IMG/VR virus record: IMGVR_UViG_3300046170_000211
Span: 1 to 64,000 of that record
Reading direction: 5' to 3' (one strand)
Length of the DNA stretch: 64,000 nt
Source: a virus
Part shown: positions 25,205 to 34,687 of the stretch, piece after piece
How positions within the stretch are numbered: position 1 is the first letter of the stretch
Layout of the letters: the number at the start of each line of letters is the position of its first letter
Program-made: the position numbers and the translations under genes
The notes under the pieces: model-generated
Seen by the model: the letters and a program-made list of their open reading frames with translations, nothing else
Database searches by the model: none
What the model was told of the DNA's origin: nothing

Positions 25205-27039
25205 TATCTTCTTCCATCTGGTTTAATGTCCATTCGTACAGTTCCAAATCTCCAATTATCATTAACAGCATCAGCACTAATTTTAAGATTTGCTTGTCGT
25301 CCTCTACCTCTAACAGAAAAGAACTTAGTAGTGTTTGTTATCGTTGATGTAAAATCTCTTGTGTTTGTACTTGCTGGATAATTAGCAAACCGTACTCTGA
25401 CATCTGCATTACCTGTAAGATTTTTAAAATCAGGTAAAACTCTATTGCATAAAAATACTTCGTCGCCTTCTTGTATGTCAAAATCACCACTTGTTATTTC
25501 ACATGGCATCGCTGCACCGTCATCATTAAATCCTGCTTCATGTGCATATAGTATGCTAGACCCAGCAGTAACACCCATGATAACTTCATTGTTGGGTAAA
25601 GTTGTTGGATTATATTTAGGTGCATAAGGTGCTCCGTAAACACCACGATCAATCCAAGCTGTTCTTGTAAACCCATCGTTAGTATACCAAACGTTTTCTA
25701 AATAATTATAGGTTACTGACTTGTTTAAAAAAGAAACACCGTTACTTGGATAAAACCAAGTCACTTCATTAAAGTCAGTATTAACTGCAGCTGCTACTTG
25801 TCCTTGCGCAACACTATCAATGTCATCAAATACAAAGTCTTGCACTGTACAATCTAGTTTTTTAATCGCACCATCAAACATATAAAATGCTGTTTGCGAC
25901 ATCCAAAAAGAAACACCATTAACATCAACAACTGAATTAGGTGACAATGCTCCACAGTTTGCACCAACTTGATTTAAACCAAAAATAAAAGGTGGTCCAA
26001 TATTGTTTAATGAGTGCAACGCTGTGTCAGTCCATACTAGAATCGATCCCCTAGATCTAATTGCTGCTATAATTCTTGAGCCGTCTTGAATCCTAAATGT
26101 ACCTGCAGTATTTTCACTTGTTGGTGCCCATGTATTAAAATCTTCTTGTGAAGAAAATCTTAAAAATAAATCATCTTGTGTTGTACTATTTCCAATAGTT
26201 ACTTCTGTTCCAAATAAAAATATATGTCTGTCAGGAGAAGATACTAAACATAATCTATTTGTTTCTGGAGCTCCTGCAACAGCCGCGGCTCTCGTTCCAG
26301 TGCCTGCTGATAAATCCCAACGATACAGTTTATCATTATTACGTATAGCCAACAGGTCTTCACCAAACGTATCTAGTGACCAATAACTTGCTTCTAGTGC
26401 AACTGTTGAAGTAGAACGTGGAGTATTCCAGGTACTAGAATTCCAAGGACCCACACCCCAACCAAAACCAAATGTAGATATGGCTGTCCCTACAGTAATC
26501 AAAGCATCTAAGTTTCCTGAACCTCCTCCGCCCGATACAGAACCACTAGCGTTTGATGTGTGTTGTACTGTAAATGAATTAGTATTAACAATAGACTTAA
26601 CCTCAAACTCATTGTTCATATCAAGGCCACCAACAGCTGAAAAGTTTTTAAATATTACAAAATCACCAACAATAAAACCATGCCCATTGTCTGTAACTGT
26701 AACTGTCGAAGAACCAGAAGTAGTTGTAAAAGGGTTTGTTAGAGCTATGTTAATTCTACGCAAAGGAGTTATGTCTGAAAAAATACCTTCAGAGTAAACA
26801 TATAATTTTCTATCTGTTCCTAAAGCTACGTAACGTACACCTGTGTTTGACACCCATGCTTTAATTCCTCTAACTACACCTGCAATATTTTTATTAACAA
26901 CTTTTTCCCAACCACCAATTTTTTCTGGCAAGCCTGTTCTAAATCTTACATTTTTAGAATCAACCCATTTACCTTCCGCACCGTAGGTAGAAGTTTGCTT
27001 GTCTATTCCTGGGGCGAACTGAGCTTTGATTAAAGTCAT
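25204..27039 (-). CDS. Packaged-DNA stabilisation / tail protein (P22 gp10-like)
   Basis: 611 residues, beta-rich. The N-terminal WVDSKNVRFRTGLPEKIGGW and later RYVALGTDRKLYVYS stretches are typical of the family related to P22 gp10, which closes the portal channel and forms part of the short tail. The later parts (LAIRNNDKLYRWDL, ILVWTDTALHSL, YTMF-type repeats) fit a beta-propeller-like body. It lies between the fibre cassette and the internal proteins, as expected for a tail-hub component. The family assignment is by pattern. Confidence 0.7.
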   Translation of the reverse strand: MTLIKAQFAPGIDKQTSTYGAEGKWVDSKNVRFRTGLPEKIGGWEKVVNKNIAGVVRGIKAWVSNTGVRYVALGTDRKLYVYSEGIFSDITPLRRINIALTNPFTTTSGSSTVTVTDNGHGFIVGDFVIFKNFSAVGGLDMNNEFEVKSIVNTNSFTVQHTSNASGSVSGGGGSGNLDALITVGTAISTFGFGWGVGPWNSSTWNTPRSTSTVALEASYWSLDTFGEDLLAIRNNDKLYRWDLSAGTGTRAAAVAGAPETNRLCLVSSPDRHIFLFGTEVTIGNSTTQDDLFLRFSSQEDFNTWAPTSENTAGTFRIQDGSRIIAAIRSRGSILVWTDTALHSLNNIGPPFIFGLNQVGANCGALSPNSVVDVNGVSFWMSQTAFYMFDGAIKKLDCTVQDFVFDDIDSVAQGQVAAAVNTDFNEVTWFYPSNGVSFLNKSVTYNYLENVWYTNDGFTRTAWIDRGVYGAPYAPKYNPTTLPNNEVIMGVTAGSSILYAHEAGFNDDGAAMPCEITSGDFDIQEGDEVFLCNRVLPDFKNLTGNADVRVRFANYPASTNTRDFTSTITNTTKFFSVRGRGRQANLKISADAVNDNWRFGTVRMDIKPDGRR

Positions 27040-27065
27040 TATGATATCCTCTGAAATAATCCGCC
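27037..27065. repeat. 29-base direct repeat, copy 1
   Basis: These 29 bases are identical to 28733-28761. Both copies cover the last codons (LFQRIS-stop) of a fibre-type gene plus the start of the following gene. They lie 1.7 kb apart in the same orientation and could recombine, deleting the two genes in between. Confidence 0.85.
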
Positions 27066-27107
27066 ACCTGGTATTGCTGCATATTTTTTTGATTCGTATG
27101 TTGCCAT
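27039..27107 (-). CDS. 22-codon mini-gene, remnant of a fibre gene
   Basis: ATG at 27107 to TAA at 27039 encodes MATYESKKYAAIPGGGLFQRIS without interruption. Its start equals the start of the 327-residue gene (MATYESRRY) and its end equals that gene's end (GGLFQRIS). It therefore looks like a fibre gene that lost everything in the middle by in-frame deletion, or a short adaptor kept on purpose. It is coupled to the next gene by TAATG. Whether the peptide is made is unknown. Confidence 0.5.
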   Translation of the reverse strand: MATYESKKYAAIPGGGLFQRIS

Positions 27108-27110
27108 ATT

Positions 27111-28280
27111 TTACTCCGTTAATAGCTGAAAACTTACTGTATCCCCTACATCTCCTAAAGCGGTTACTATGTTAGAAGGATATGCATTTGTCAGCGAAAA
27201 ATTTGTCATCCCGTAAAACCCATTTTCTGTAGCTGTAAATTCACTTTTGTTAAAGGTTATACCATTAATTACAACAGCAGTCCAGCCATCAGAAGCTACA
27301 CCTGTTCCTTGGGTAGAAGAACCTTCCATATTCAAACTAATTTTATTATTACTTGTTTGCCAAGTAATACTATAAAGTTGCCTTGCAGCTGTCTCATTTT
27401 TTAATGTAAAATAAACTCTATTGTGAAGTTCAAAAGAATAAGTCGAACCACTTGACATTAAGTTCCAAGGTGTTCCAGGGCTTGGTGATATACCTGCAAA
27501 ATTGCCTGTGCCTTCGTCTGTATAAGCACTATCAGCATTAAAACCTTTGTATACAGGAGTTCCTCCAGAATCTACATTTCCTGTACTTGAACCACCTTGA
27601 TTACTCCCCCATTTAGAGCTGTATCTACGACCATTTATAATCCAAGTTATGTGATTAGCAGGCCATATTGCAAGATTTTGAGAATCTTGGTCTAATGTAA
27701 TTTTTGTTACAGTGTTGTTATTTGGACCATTAACAAGTGTATCGTACAGATAAAGCTGTGTGATATTTGCAGATACACCATTATTAACAGGTAGTAAATT
27801 TTGATAAGATATTGATCCTACATTGGCAGTAGTAGTAGACGTACTATTAATAGAACCTATCGTTGTTTTAGGTTGTGTTTGTTTAGGCATAGGACCTGGA
27901 ACTGGATTAGGTTGACTTATGGAATCACCATTAACATAAACTTGATTAGAAAAACCTTTTACTGGATTGTTATCATTTCTAAAATCTGTGGTGTTACCGA
28001 ATGTAACTGTACCTGATTTTAACAAATAATTTGTACCCATGTTGCCAAAAGTATAAAAAGCACCTCCCCCACCTAAAATTACTCCGGCAAGAGTTCCTGG
28101 ATTACCTCCAAGTTTCATATTTGTTGAATTAATTTTTGGAAACAATGCTTGGTGAATTAACCTCCATGTTCCATTATCATTTACATAACCTTCTTTAACT
28201 TCTCGCCACGTTCCACTATCTTTGACATAAAGGTCTTTAACTTCTCGCCACGTGCCGTTGTCATTTTTATACGTAGGCAT
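27111..28280 (-). CDS. Tail fibre-type protein with NGTWREVK repeats
   Basis: 389 residues. The first 45 contain three copies of a (N/D)-(N/S)-GTWR-(E/L)-(V/I) unit, spaced 15-16 residues apart, probably a strand-turn attachment module. The rest is Asn/Ser/Thr/Gly-rich and strand-forming, as in receptor-binding proteins. It lies in a cassette of related fibre genes. Receptor binding is inferred from composition and position. Confidence 0.6.
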   Translation of the reverse strand: MPTYKNDNGTWREVKDLYVKDSGTWREVKEGYVNDNGTWRLIHQALFPKINSTNMKLGGNPGTLAGVILGGGGAFYTFGNMGTNYLLKSGTVTFGNTTDFRNDNNPVKGFSNQVYVNGDSISQPNPVPGPMPKQTQPKTTIGSINSTSTTTANVGSISYQNLLPVNNGVSANITQLYLYDTLVNGPNNNTVTKITLDQDSQNLAIWPANHITWIINGRRYSSKWGSNQGGSSTGNVDSGGTPVYKGFNADSAYTDEGTGNFAGISPSPGTPWNLMSSGSTYSFELHNRVYFTLKNETAARQLYSITWQTSNNKISLNMEGSSTQGTGVASDGWTAVVINGITFNKSEFTATENGFYGMTNFSLTNAYPSNIVTALGDVGDTVSFQLLTE

Positions 28281-28735
28281 TACGAATACTTATACCAGAC
28301 ATCCCCGTTCGATCCACCTGAAGGATTATTAGTTGATATTGTTGCTTTATAGTTTTGTTCACTTAAAACACCAGACGAAGAGTTAATAGTTAAAAATGTA
28401 GCGTTGTCTGCTGCATTTCTAAATTGAACTGTGTCTCCCTGTACTTTTAAAGTACCTGTTTGGTTATTTAATATGCTATTAGTACCATCATGTAATATTT
28501 TTAAATCTGTGCCAGTACCAACATTTATATCTACGTTGTCCCCTAAGTTTAAATCACCGGTCAACGTTCCACCAGCTTTAGGTAATTTGCTAGTATCTAA
28601 GTTACCTATTTGAGTCTGTATATCTCCTGTAACACCATTAAGTCTTTGAAACTCTGTATTGGTAACAGACTCATCAGCTATCTGTTCTGAGTTAATTGGT
28701 ATAGTTCTATATTTTGATTCTTCGTAAGTTGCCAT
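28280..28735 (-). CDS. Tail fibre-type protein, short paralogue
   Basis: 151 residues. It begins MATYEESKYRTIPINSEQIA and shares with its neighbour at 28735 the order 'TNTEFQ-L-GVT-DIQTQ', followed by LPKAGGTLTGDLNLGDNV, a classic fibre-shaft unit. The end NPSGGSNGDVWYKYS is a terminal cap seen in phage fibres. It is a duplicated and diverged copy within the cassette. Confidence 0.65.
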   Translation of the reverse strand: MATYEESKYRTIPINSEQIADESVTNTEFQRLNGVTGDIQTQIGNLDTSKLPKAGGTLTGDLNLGDNVDINVGTGTDLKILHDGTNSILNNQTGTLKVQGDTVQFRNAADNATFLTINSSSGVLSEQNYKATISTNNPSGGSNGDVWYKYS

Positions 28736-28761
28736 TATGATATCCTCTGAAATAATCCGCC
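28733..28761. repeat. 29-base direct repeat, copy 2
   Basis: Identical to 27037-27065 in the same orientation; it covers the end of the 327-residue fibre gene and the ATG of the 151-residue gene. Confidence 0.85.
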
Positions 28762-29718
28762 GGCAGAAACACCATAATTCGAACCTTGGTTTCCTGTAGT
28801 GCTATAGTAATTATAAATAGCTTGTGATATACATCTCCAAGTTCCTGATTCAGTTGCTCTAGTTTTACCACTAATATGAGCTAAGTTAGCAGCAAATCCT
28901 GGCAGTATATAACCAAGTGTGGTTGGATCATTAGAGCCTGTCGTATTTTGAGTTCTCTTATATTCAAGACCAGTGCTGGTTACATACATATTACTTGATT
29001 CATAACTAGCTGGAGCAATTTCTGTTCCAACACCTATAACAAGGCTATTTGAAGCACCACCAGATCCTTTATAATAAATAGCAAAATACTTTAAAGCTCC
29101 TACAGATGTTGCAGTGCTAGGAGCTACATTAATACCTGTTAAGTTTGATCCATCGATTGCAGGTAAAGCTCCTGTTAGTTTACTTGCTGTCAGAGTTGAT
29201 ATTCTTGCGTCCGCTACAGTACCAGATGAAATATTTGATCCATTCAAATTTGTAAGATGTTGACCATTACCGACTATATTTCCAGTTGCTGAAACTTCTC
29301 CGGTAACACCTATTCCACTTGCTGTTGTTTGTAATTTATTAGCGTTGTCGTAAAAAAGATTAGCTCCACCGTTAACCGCAGCGGTTACATAATTTTCTCC
29401 TGTCATACTTTGTAGTCTTAAATCATTAGCGTAGACATATCCTACAGTACCATCAGAAAACAACTTCATATCTTGCCCTGCTCCAAATATAACATTGTCA
29501 GAATCACCAAGATTTATATTACTATTAGTTGTTATGTCTCCTGTTAAAGAGCCTCCAGATAAATTTAGTTTACCGTTATCTAAAGATGTAAACTGTGTTT
29601 GAATATCTGATGTAACGCCGTCTAGATGTTGAAACTCAGTATTGTTTACTGAACCGTCAGCAATCTTACTAGCGTCAGGTACCGGAGTATTATAACGTCT
29701 CGATTCATATGTTGCCAT
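28735..29718 (-). CDS. Tail fibre-type protein
   Basis: 327 residues, starting MATYESRRYNTPVPDASKIA and ending GGLFQRIS. The middle has shaft-like repeats (LNLSGGSLTGDITTNSNINLGD; shown in parts: GGSLTGDITTNSN, INLGDSDNVIFGAG) and a putative tip (residues about 205-300). It is a paralogue of the short gene at 28280, and its two ends make up the mini-gene at 27039. The role is host attachment by inference. Confidence 0.65.
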   Translation of the reverse strand: MATYESRRYNTPVPDASKIADGSVNNTEFQHLDGVTSDIQTQFTSLDNGKLNLSGGSLTGDITTNSNINLGDSDNVIFGAGQDMKLFSDGTVGYVYANDLRLQSMTGENYVTAAVNGGANLFYDNANKLQTTASGIGVTGEVSATGNIVGNGQHLTNLNGSNISSGTVADARISTLTASKLTGALPAIDGSNLTGINVAPSTATSVGALKYFAIYYKGSGGASNSLVIGVGTEIAPASYESSNMYVTSTGLEYKRTQNTTGSNDPTTLGYILPGFAANLAHISGKTRATESGTWRCISQAIYNYYSTTGNQGSNYGVSAGGLFQRIS

Positions 29719-29719
29719 A

Positions 29720-30472
29720 TTACTTCTCCGTTAATTTCCAGCCGTTAGTATTTCCTGTAAAGACAATTGTAAATGCAGCACCTTCAGTTGATACTGTTCC
29801 GTTTGCAGTTGCACCAAATATTTTTTTACCATTTGGGTTTATGGTTAGTGCGTTACTATCAAAAGTATCTGCTTTATCTAGAAAAGTAACCTCGTCTCCT
29901 TCAGCAGGAGAAGCTGGTAAAGTTAAAGTTATAGTATTTGATGTAGTGTCTACGAATATTTTTTCTCCACTAAAAACATTATCAGTTGCAGCAGTTACAG
30001 TTCTCCATGTTCCTCCACCAATACTTCCGCCTCCAGCGATCGTATACCAGTCAGTTCCATTTGTTGCAATTATAGCTCTGCCTCCTGGAGCTATAACATC
30101 TGAAGTGTTTCCTGATGTTCCTAATTGAAGTTGTATGGTACCATTATCAGTACCATCGTTTATAATTGTGTAAATTCTTTCATAACCATTACCAACGTTT
30201 GCTTGTGGTTGTCTAATTACAAAAGCTGAAGTATGCCCAGAAAAACGAATTGCTGCTTGACGCATTTCATTGTTACCTTCTGTAACTGGACCATTACTGT
30301 TTGTTAGATCATAAGGAGTAGAAACACCTCCTAAACTTTTTTCATATACATTAGAGATTGCTTCCTCAAATGTTTTACTAAATGTATCGTTAGTTGTGTT
30401 ACCCCAAGAGTTTGCTTGTTCTCCTGAGCCTATTAGTTCCGCTTTTAAACGGGTTGAATATGTTGATGCCAT
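29720..30472 (-). CDS. Tail fibre/spike-type protein
   Basis: 250 residues. The opening TYSTRLKAELIGSGEQANSWGN and the following GNTTNDTF occur at the start of many phage fibre proteins. Later come strand-rich segments (TIQLQLGTSGNTSDVIAPGG, DEVTFLDKADTFDSN). It lies one base from its left neighbour's start and directly downstream of the repeat protein at 30474. Probably a fibre or its adaptor. Confidence 0.6.
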   Translation of the reverse strand: MASTYSTRLKAELIGSGEQANSWGNTTNDTFSKTFEEAISNVYEKSLGGVSTPYDLTNSNGPVTEGNNEMRQAAIRFSGHTSAFVIRQPQANVGNGYERIYTIINDGTDNGTIQLQLGTSGNTSDVIAPGGRAIIATNGTDWYTIAGGGSIGGGTWRTVTAATDNVFSGEKIFVDTTSNTITLTLPASPAEGDEVTFLDKADTFDSNALTINPNGKKIFGATANGTVSTEGAAFTIVFTGNTNGWKLTEK

Positions 30473-30473
30473 A

Positions 30474-31505
30474 TTATGCTACCTCTTGCCAGCTACTACC
30501 GCCAGCTCCTGTTGTTGAATCTACTTCACTATAAGAGCTTCCTCCAGCTCCTGTAGTTGATACATCTGACCAAGTTGCACCTCCAGTAGTTGTATCATCA
30601 ACTGCACTCCATGTAAAGACAGATAATGGATTTGCTGTTAAAGTTAAACTTTCTCCTGTAACTGCTGCTGTAGGAGAAAGAGCAATACTAACACCATTTA
30701 CAGTTGTGTTTAAACTCTGTCCTGCAATGGTTGGAGCAATCTTCGGAGTGGCACTGTTTAGTGATATATTTGTGCTAACTCCAGATACAGCAACTATTGA
30801 TGAACCTGTAGCTGTAGCTGTTCCAACAGCTGAGTTAACTTGTAGACCTGTAATTGCTTCATGTATTCTAACTAAGTAAGATGGTGTTCCAACAGATAAA
30901 GTAGAGCTTGTTCCTGTGACAGCAATAATATGTCCTGTTGATAAACTTACTGTTCCAACTGAAGACGTAACAGAATTACCTGCAATAGTTGGAGCAAGTA
31001 GTTCTTCTACAGATCCTAGAGTTATAGTAGAACTTGTTCCTGTTACTGCAACGTTAGCGTCAGCAACCGGTGATACTGTTCCTGCTGATAAAGTAGAACT
31101 TGTTCCTGTAACTGCAGCAACAGCGGTGCCTGTTGCAGTGGCAGTTCCTACATTTGATGTAATAGCATTTCCTGTAACGTTAACGTTTAGCTCAGGTGTA
31201 ACGGCACCTAAAGTAACATTTAATGCATTGCCTGTTAGCGTAACTGTTTGTCCAGCACTTATTCCAACTGTTCCTACGTTTGATGTAATAGAATTACTTG
31301 CAATAGTTGGAGCAAGTTTTGTTGTTAGTGTTCCTGTATTTGATGTTAAAGAAAAACCATCTACAAAGTGAGTCTTTTGTATAGTATATGAATTACTAAC
31401 AGTAGCAGTTAATGAGACGCCTGTTACATTGACAACCGCTCCTTCTCCTGGAGTACCTAGGGAAGAAAAAGGTGCGGTCGCAAAAGGTGCAAAACCGAAT
31501 GACAT
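30474..31505 (-). CDS. Repetitive beta-structured virion protein
   Basis: 343 residues beginning [17 protein letters not shown]. The body consists of roughly 12 related 20-35-residue units such as VTGTSSTLSAGT, ITSNVGTV and PTIAGNSVTSSVGTVSL, giving a regular Ser/Thr/Val/Gly strand repeat. The C-terminus has three short W/S-rich units (TTTGGATWSDVS, TGAGGSSYSEVD, TGAGGSSWQEVA). It is likely a fibre shaft or surface-exposed decoration. Such repeats change copy number easily. Confidence 0.6.
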   Translation of the reverse strand: MSFGFAPFATAPFSSLGTPGEGAVVNVTGVSLTATVSNSYTIQKTHFVDGFSLTSNTGTLTTKLAPTIASNSITSNVGTVGISAGQTVTLTGNALNVTLGAVTPELNVNVTGNAITSNVGTATATGTAVAAVTGTSSTLSAGTVSPVADANVAVTGTSSTITLGSVEELLAPTIAGNSVTSSVGTVSLSTGHIIAVTGTSSTLSVGTPSYLVRIHEAITGLQVNSAVGTATATGSSIVAVSGVSTNISLNSATPKIAPTIAGQSLNTTVNGVSIALSPTAAVTGESLTLTANPLSVFTWSAVDDTTTGGATWSDVSTTGAGGSSYSEVDSTTGAGGSSWQEVA

Positions 31506-33520
31506 TATTTATCCTTTTTCTTGTCTTCTAATTCTTTGATTGCTTCTATCAATAGAGGGACAAGTTTTTCATACCAAACACTTTTGTATTCAGAATTGAA
31601 TGGTGCTTCAGTAACTACTTCAGGTAAAACTGCTTCAACTTCTTGAGCACTAACACCTACTTGACGTTTATCGTTGTCATATCCAAACGATCTGGCTAAA
31701 TCATTTTCTTTAAAATAATAACCACCTATGGCTTTTACTTTATCTAAAGCAGAATCAATTGGTCCTTCAAAGTCTTTTAAACGCGAGTCACTGTAATACG
31801 CTGTGATGTTTGAGGTCGCTCGAATTTGGCCCGTTGGTCCTGCACCGGTTCCAACACCTAACGCTGTCATTTGATAAGATGTGTTTGTAATCGTACCACT
31901 TGGTCCTGTTGGTCCTGTTGGGCCTGTCGGTCCTGTGCCACCACTTGGTCCAGTAGGTCCAGCAGGTCCTGTTCCACCTGAAGGTCCTGGAGGTCCAGCG
32001 GGTCCTGTTCCACCAGCGGGTCCGGTGGGTCCAGCAGGTCCTGTGCCACCACTTGGTCCTGGTGGTCCGTCTGGTCCGTCTGGTCCTGTCGGTCCAGTGC
32101 CACCACTTGGTCCAGTAGGGCCACCTGGGCCCGTAGGTCCTGTCGGTCCGGTAGGTCCTGTCGGTCCAGCTAGAGCTGCGTTTGCAATAGTTGCTTTTCT
32201 AATTGCGCTTGCTGACGTATCGTAAACTGCAATAAGGTCATCACTTGCAATACTTGTTTCAGCCGTTTGGCCAGATACAACATCACCAACAAGTGATCCT
32301 GTTATTGCAACTCCTGTATTAGTGGTTTCAAACTTCTTTGCATCGTTATAATAAATATTTACGGCTCCGTTTAAATTACATTGTACGGCTGTCTCGTTAG
32401 ATACACCTAAACCTAAAACTGCATCTCCTCTTAAATATAATCCACCTGTTCCAACATCTTTAATAAATGAGTTAGTTCCGTCATGGTAAATTTCTAAATC
32501 AGCACTATTACCAAAAGTAGCTTTAACATCATCACCATGAGCAACATTACCAGTCATAGTGCCACCTGCTTTTGGCAAGGCAGCATTTGCAGTTGTTGTT
32601 GTGGAAGTTAATACTGCGTCTCTTGTTGCAATATCAATGCCATCAACTGTTCCAGAAACAGCTACATTACCACTTACAGACGCACCAGATGCAGTAGTAG
32701 AAAACTTAACTGTTCCGTTGTGACATAAATCAACAGCACCTCCATCAGTTCCACGAAGAAAATCTCCAGTTCCTCCGGCATTTGCTATTCTAACATCCGT
32801 TCCTTGTAGTCTTAAGTTTCCAGTACCAGCGTCTTTAATAACGCTGTCTGTACCATCGTGAAATATTTCTAAATCATTACTATCACCATACTGAGATTTT
32901 ACATTGTCGCCATGTATAGTAGCTCCTGTCATAGTACCACCAGCTTTAGGTAAAGCTGCATTGGCGGTTGTAGTTGTAGAAGTTAATACTGAATCTCTTG
33001 CTGAAATATCTACGCCATCAACTGTTTCTGAACCTGACATAGTTATGTTAGCGCCACTTAAAACTAAGTTGCCTGACATAGTTCCGCCAGCTTTAGGTAA
33101 AGCGGCGTTAGCTGTAGTTGTAGTAGAAGTTAAAACTCCGTCTCTAGTTTGTATGTCAATGCCATCAACTGTGCCGGCAACTGTTACATTACCGCTTGCA
33201 TCTTCGAACACTGCTTTACTAGCAGGTTGTGTACAGAATACATTTTTTGTACCTGCGCCAAAGTTTACAGCATTGTTAGAGTTAGAACTTCTAAGAATTG
33301 TGTCACGTGAGAGTGTGTCGGGAGTTGCGTCAGTGACAGTACCAATACCTACTTCAAAGTCTGCTCCACCATCAGCTTCTATACAATAGTAAGTTGTATT
33401 ACTATTACCAATACCAGCAACAAAAGTCGTGAAGCCTTGAGAGGCTCCAGCGAGATTTATTGTACCCGTACCTGTGCTGGTGCTAGTCTCTTTGACTCGA
33501 TCATTAAGAACAAGGGCCAT
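31505..33520 (-). CDS. Tail fibre with collagen-like region and C-terminal S74 chaperone domain
   Basis: 671 residues. The N-terminal part carries shaft units with ALPKAGGTM(S/T)G three times. Then follow 30 uninterrupted G-x-y triplets (encoded about 31890-32165), a collagen-like triple helix. The C-terminal 110 residues are a peptidase S74 intramolecular chaperone: [34 protein letters not shown] and an ending helix [18 protein letters not shown]74 domains drive trimer folding and are usually cut off afterwards. This is probably the main receptor-binding fibre. Confidence 0.85.
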   Translation of the reverse strand: MALVLNDRVKETSTSTGTGTINLAGASQGFTTFVAGIGNSNTTYYCIEADGGADFEVGIGTVTDATPDTLSRDTILRSSNSNNAVNFGAGTKNVFCTQPASKAVFEDASGNVTVAGTVDGIDIQTRDGVLTSTTTTANAALPKAGGTMSGNLVLSGANITMSGSETVDGVDISARDSVLTSTTTTANAALPKAGGTMTGATIHGDNVKSQYGDSNDLEIFHDGTDSVIKDAGTGNLRLQGTDVRIANAGGTGDFLRGTDGGAVDLCHNGTVKFSTTASGASVSGNVAVSGTVDGIDIATRDAVLTSTTTTANAALPKAGGTMTGNVAHGDDVKATFGNSADLEIYHDGTNSFIKDVGTGGLYLRGDAVLGLGVSNETAVQCNLNGAVNIYYNDAKKFETTNTGVAITGSLVGDVVSGQTAETSIASDDLIAVYDTSASAIRKATIANAALAGPTGPTGPTGPTGPGGPTGPSGGTGPTGPDGPDGPPGPSGGTGPAGPTGPAGGTGPAGPPGPSGGTGPAGPTGPSGGTGPTGPTGPTGPSGTITNTSYQMTALGVGTGAGPTGQIRATSNITAYYSDSRLKDFEGPIDSALDKVKAIGGYYFKENDLARSFGYDNDKRQVGVSAQEVEAVLPEVVTEAPFNSEYKSVWYEKLVPLLIEAIKELEDKKKDK

Positions 33521-33529
33521 TTAAACTCC

Positions 33530-33976
33530 TTACCCTAATCTGATGATCTCTGATCCACCACCGTTTGCTGGGAATTGAATTTCAAATGTTCCGTTTGAAG
33601 CTGTAAAGTCACCACCGAACGCTAACACAACAACAGCATCATTAGTTGGAGCACTACCATCTTGTCTGTAAATCAAAGCACCATTCGCAGTGAATGAAGC
33701 ACTAGCCCAACTAACATTAGCAAAGTCAACAAATGCTGTAGTAGCATTTTGACCACCAGTTACTGATGGGCTGCCACAAACTTTTCCCCCTGCTGAATAA
33801 GCAGAACCAGAAGCGTTTGTTATTTCGTTAGTTGTTACATATTTCGTAGTAGTTGCACCCATAGTTGCTGAAGAAGTATAAAGCGCAATATAGTAAGTAG
33901 CACCACCATCGAAATCGTGATTACCTTTTAAAAGCTCTTGTTTAAAAACATTACAAACTGCTTGTGATATTGCCAT
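33530..33976 (-). CDS. Conserved virion protein, unknown role
   Basis: 148 residues, beta-rich. YYIALYTSSATMGATTT and the following GGKVCGSPSVTGGQNATTAFVD belong to a small family common in phage tail operons. It is encoded between fibre and connector genes. Good ribosome binding site (AGGAG) upstream. The location in the particle is unknown. Confidence 0.6.
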   Translation of the reverse strand: MAISQAVCNVFKQELLKGNHDFDGGATYYIALYTSSATMGATTTKYVTTNEITNASGSAYSAGGKVCGSPSVTGGQNATTAFVDFANVSWASASFTANGALIYRQDGSAPTNDAVVVLAFGGDFTASNGTFEIQFPANGGGSEIIRLG

Positions 33977-33988
33977 AATTTTCTCCTA

Positions 33989-34687
33989 TTAAGGGTTTTG
34001 AGAAGGTATAGGAATACGTAAACTTCCGTCCCTATATTCATCTCTTCGTTTTTTACCTAATTGTTCTTGAGCAAGTTCTTGAAGAGCTTCTTGAAAAGCT
34101 TGTTCATATACTTGTTGATCTTGTGGAGCTTTTAAAAACTTAAAAGTTTCCACCATGCAGGCATATAATAAAGCACGTTCAGCATTTACGCTAACCCATG
34201 TAGTCGTATTACCGGTACCTAAGCCTGTTGGTTTTTTAGTAATACCAATCTCAAATTTATACACCGCATTTGGTGTAGGCGCAATAGCTATTGTGCCCAT
34301 GTCCCAAGTCGCATAGTACCTAGGCTTAGCTGTCGACCCTACTTCTGGAGTAGGATAATATTCATTTAAAAAATCTGCATCAACTCTTTCCAGCTCAAAT
34401 CTCTCTTTAGTGCCTGAGTTTACGTATATTGTAACATATCTTATTGTGGCAATATCGCTAATTGTTGGTGTGGTAGCAGAGGTTGTCTGTCCTGGTAAAC
34501 TTACAAATCTGTTATTAGCCGCTGTATTACCGCTGATGTATTCTTTAAAATTATCTAGCTCAACGTTTCTAAAAATTCTATCTTCTGCATGAGCTATAAT
34601 GTCATTTATAATAGTTGTAGTCAGAACCTGAGCGTCTGTTTCTGCATAGTCTCTAATTTGTGTTACTAGTTCTGCGTATGTGGTCAT
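33989..34687 (-). CDS. Tail adaptor/connector-type protein
   Basis: 232 residues opening MTTYAELVTQIRDYAETD, with IINDIIAHAEDRIFRNVELDNF. This is a well-conserved opening of a head-tail adaptor family in marine podoviruses. The first 50 residues are helical, then strand-rich; the end is a charged helix (EQLGKKRRDEYRD). It is coupled to its upstream neighbour (ATGA). The connector role is by family and context. Confidence 0.65.
   Translation of the reverse strand: MTTYAELVTQIRDYAETDAQVLTTTIINDIIAHAEDRIFRNVELDNFKEYISGNTAANNRFVSLPGQTTSATTPTISDIATIRYVTIYVNSGTKERFELERVDADFLNEYYPTPEVGSTAKPRYYATWDMGTIAIAPTPNAVYKFEIGITKKPTGLGTGNTTTWVSVNAERALLYACMVETFKFLKAPQDQQVYEQAFQEALQELAQEQLGKKRRDEYRDGSLRIPIPSQNP

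Noticed and set aside
31867-32124. Second minus-strand frame within the collagen-like part
   Set aside because: Out-of-frame reading of the same repeats (LLDQ-type residues); no start site and fully nested.
31881-32225. Plus-strand open frame rich in Gly-Pro-Val
   Set aside because: It is the antisense of the collagen-like repeat of the fibre gene; a GGNCCN-type repeat is open in several frames.
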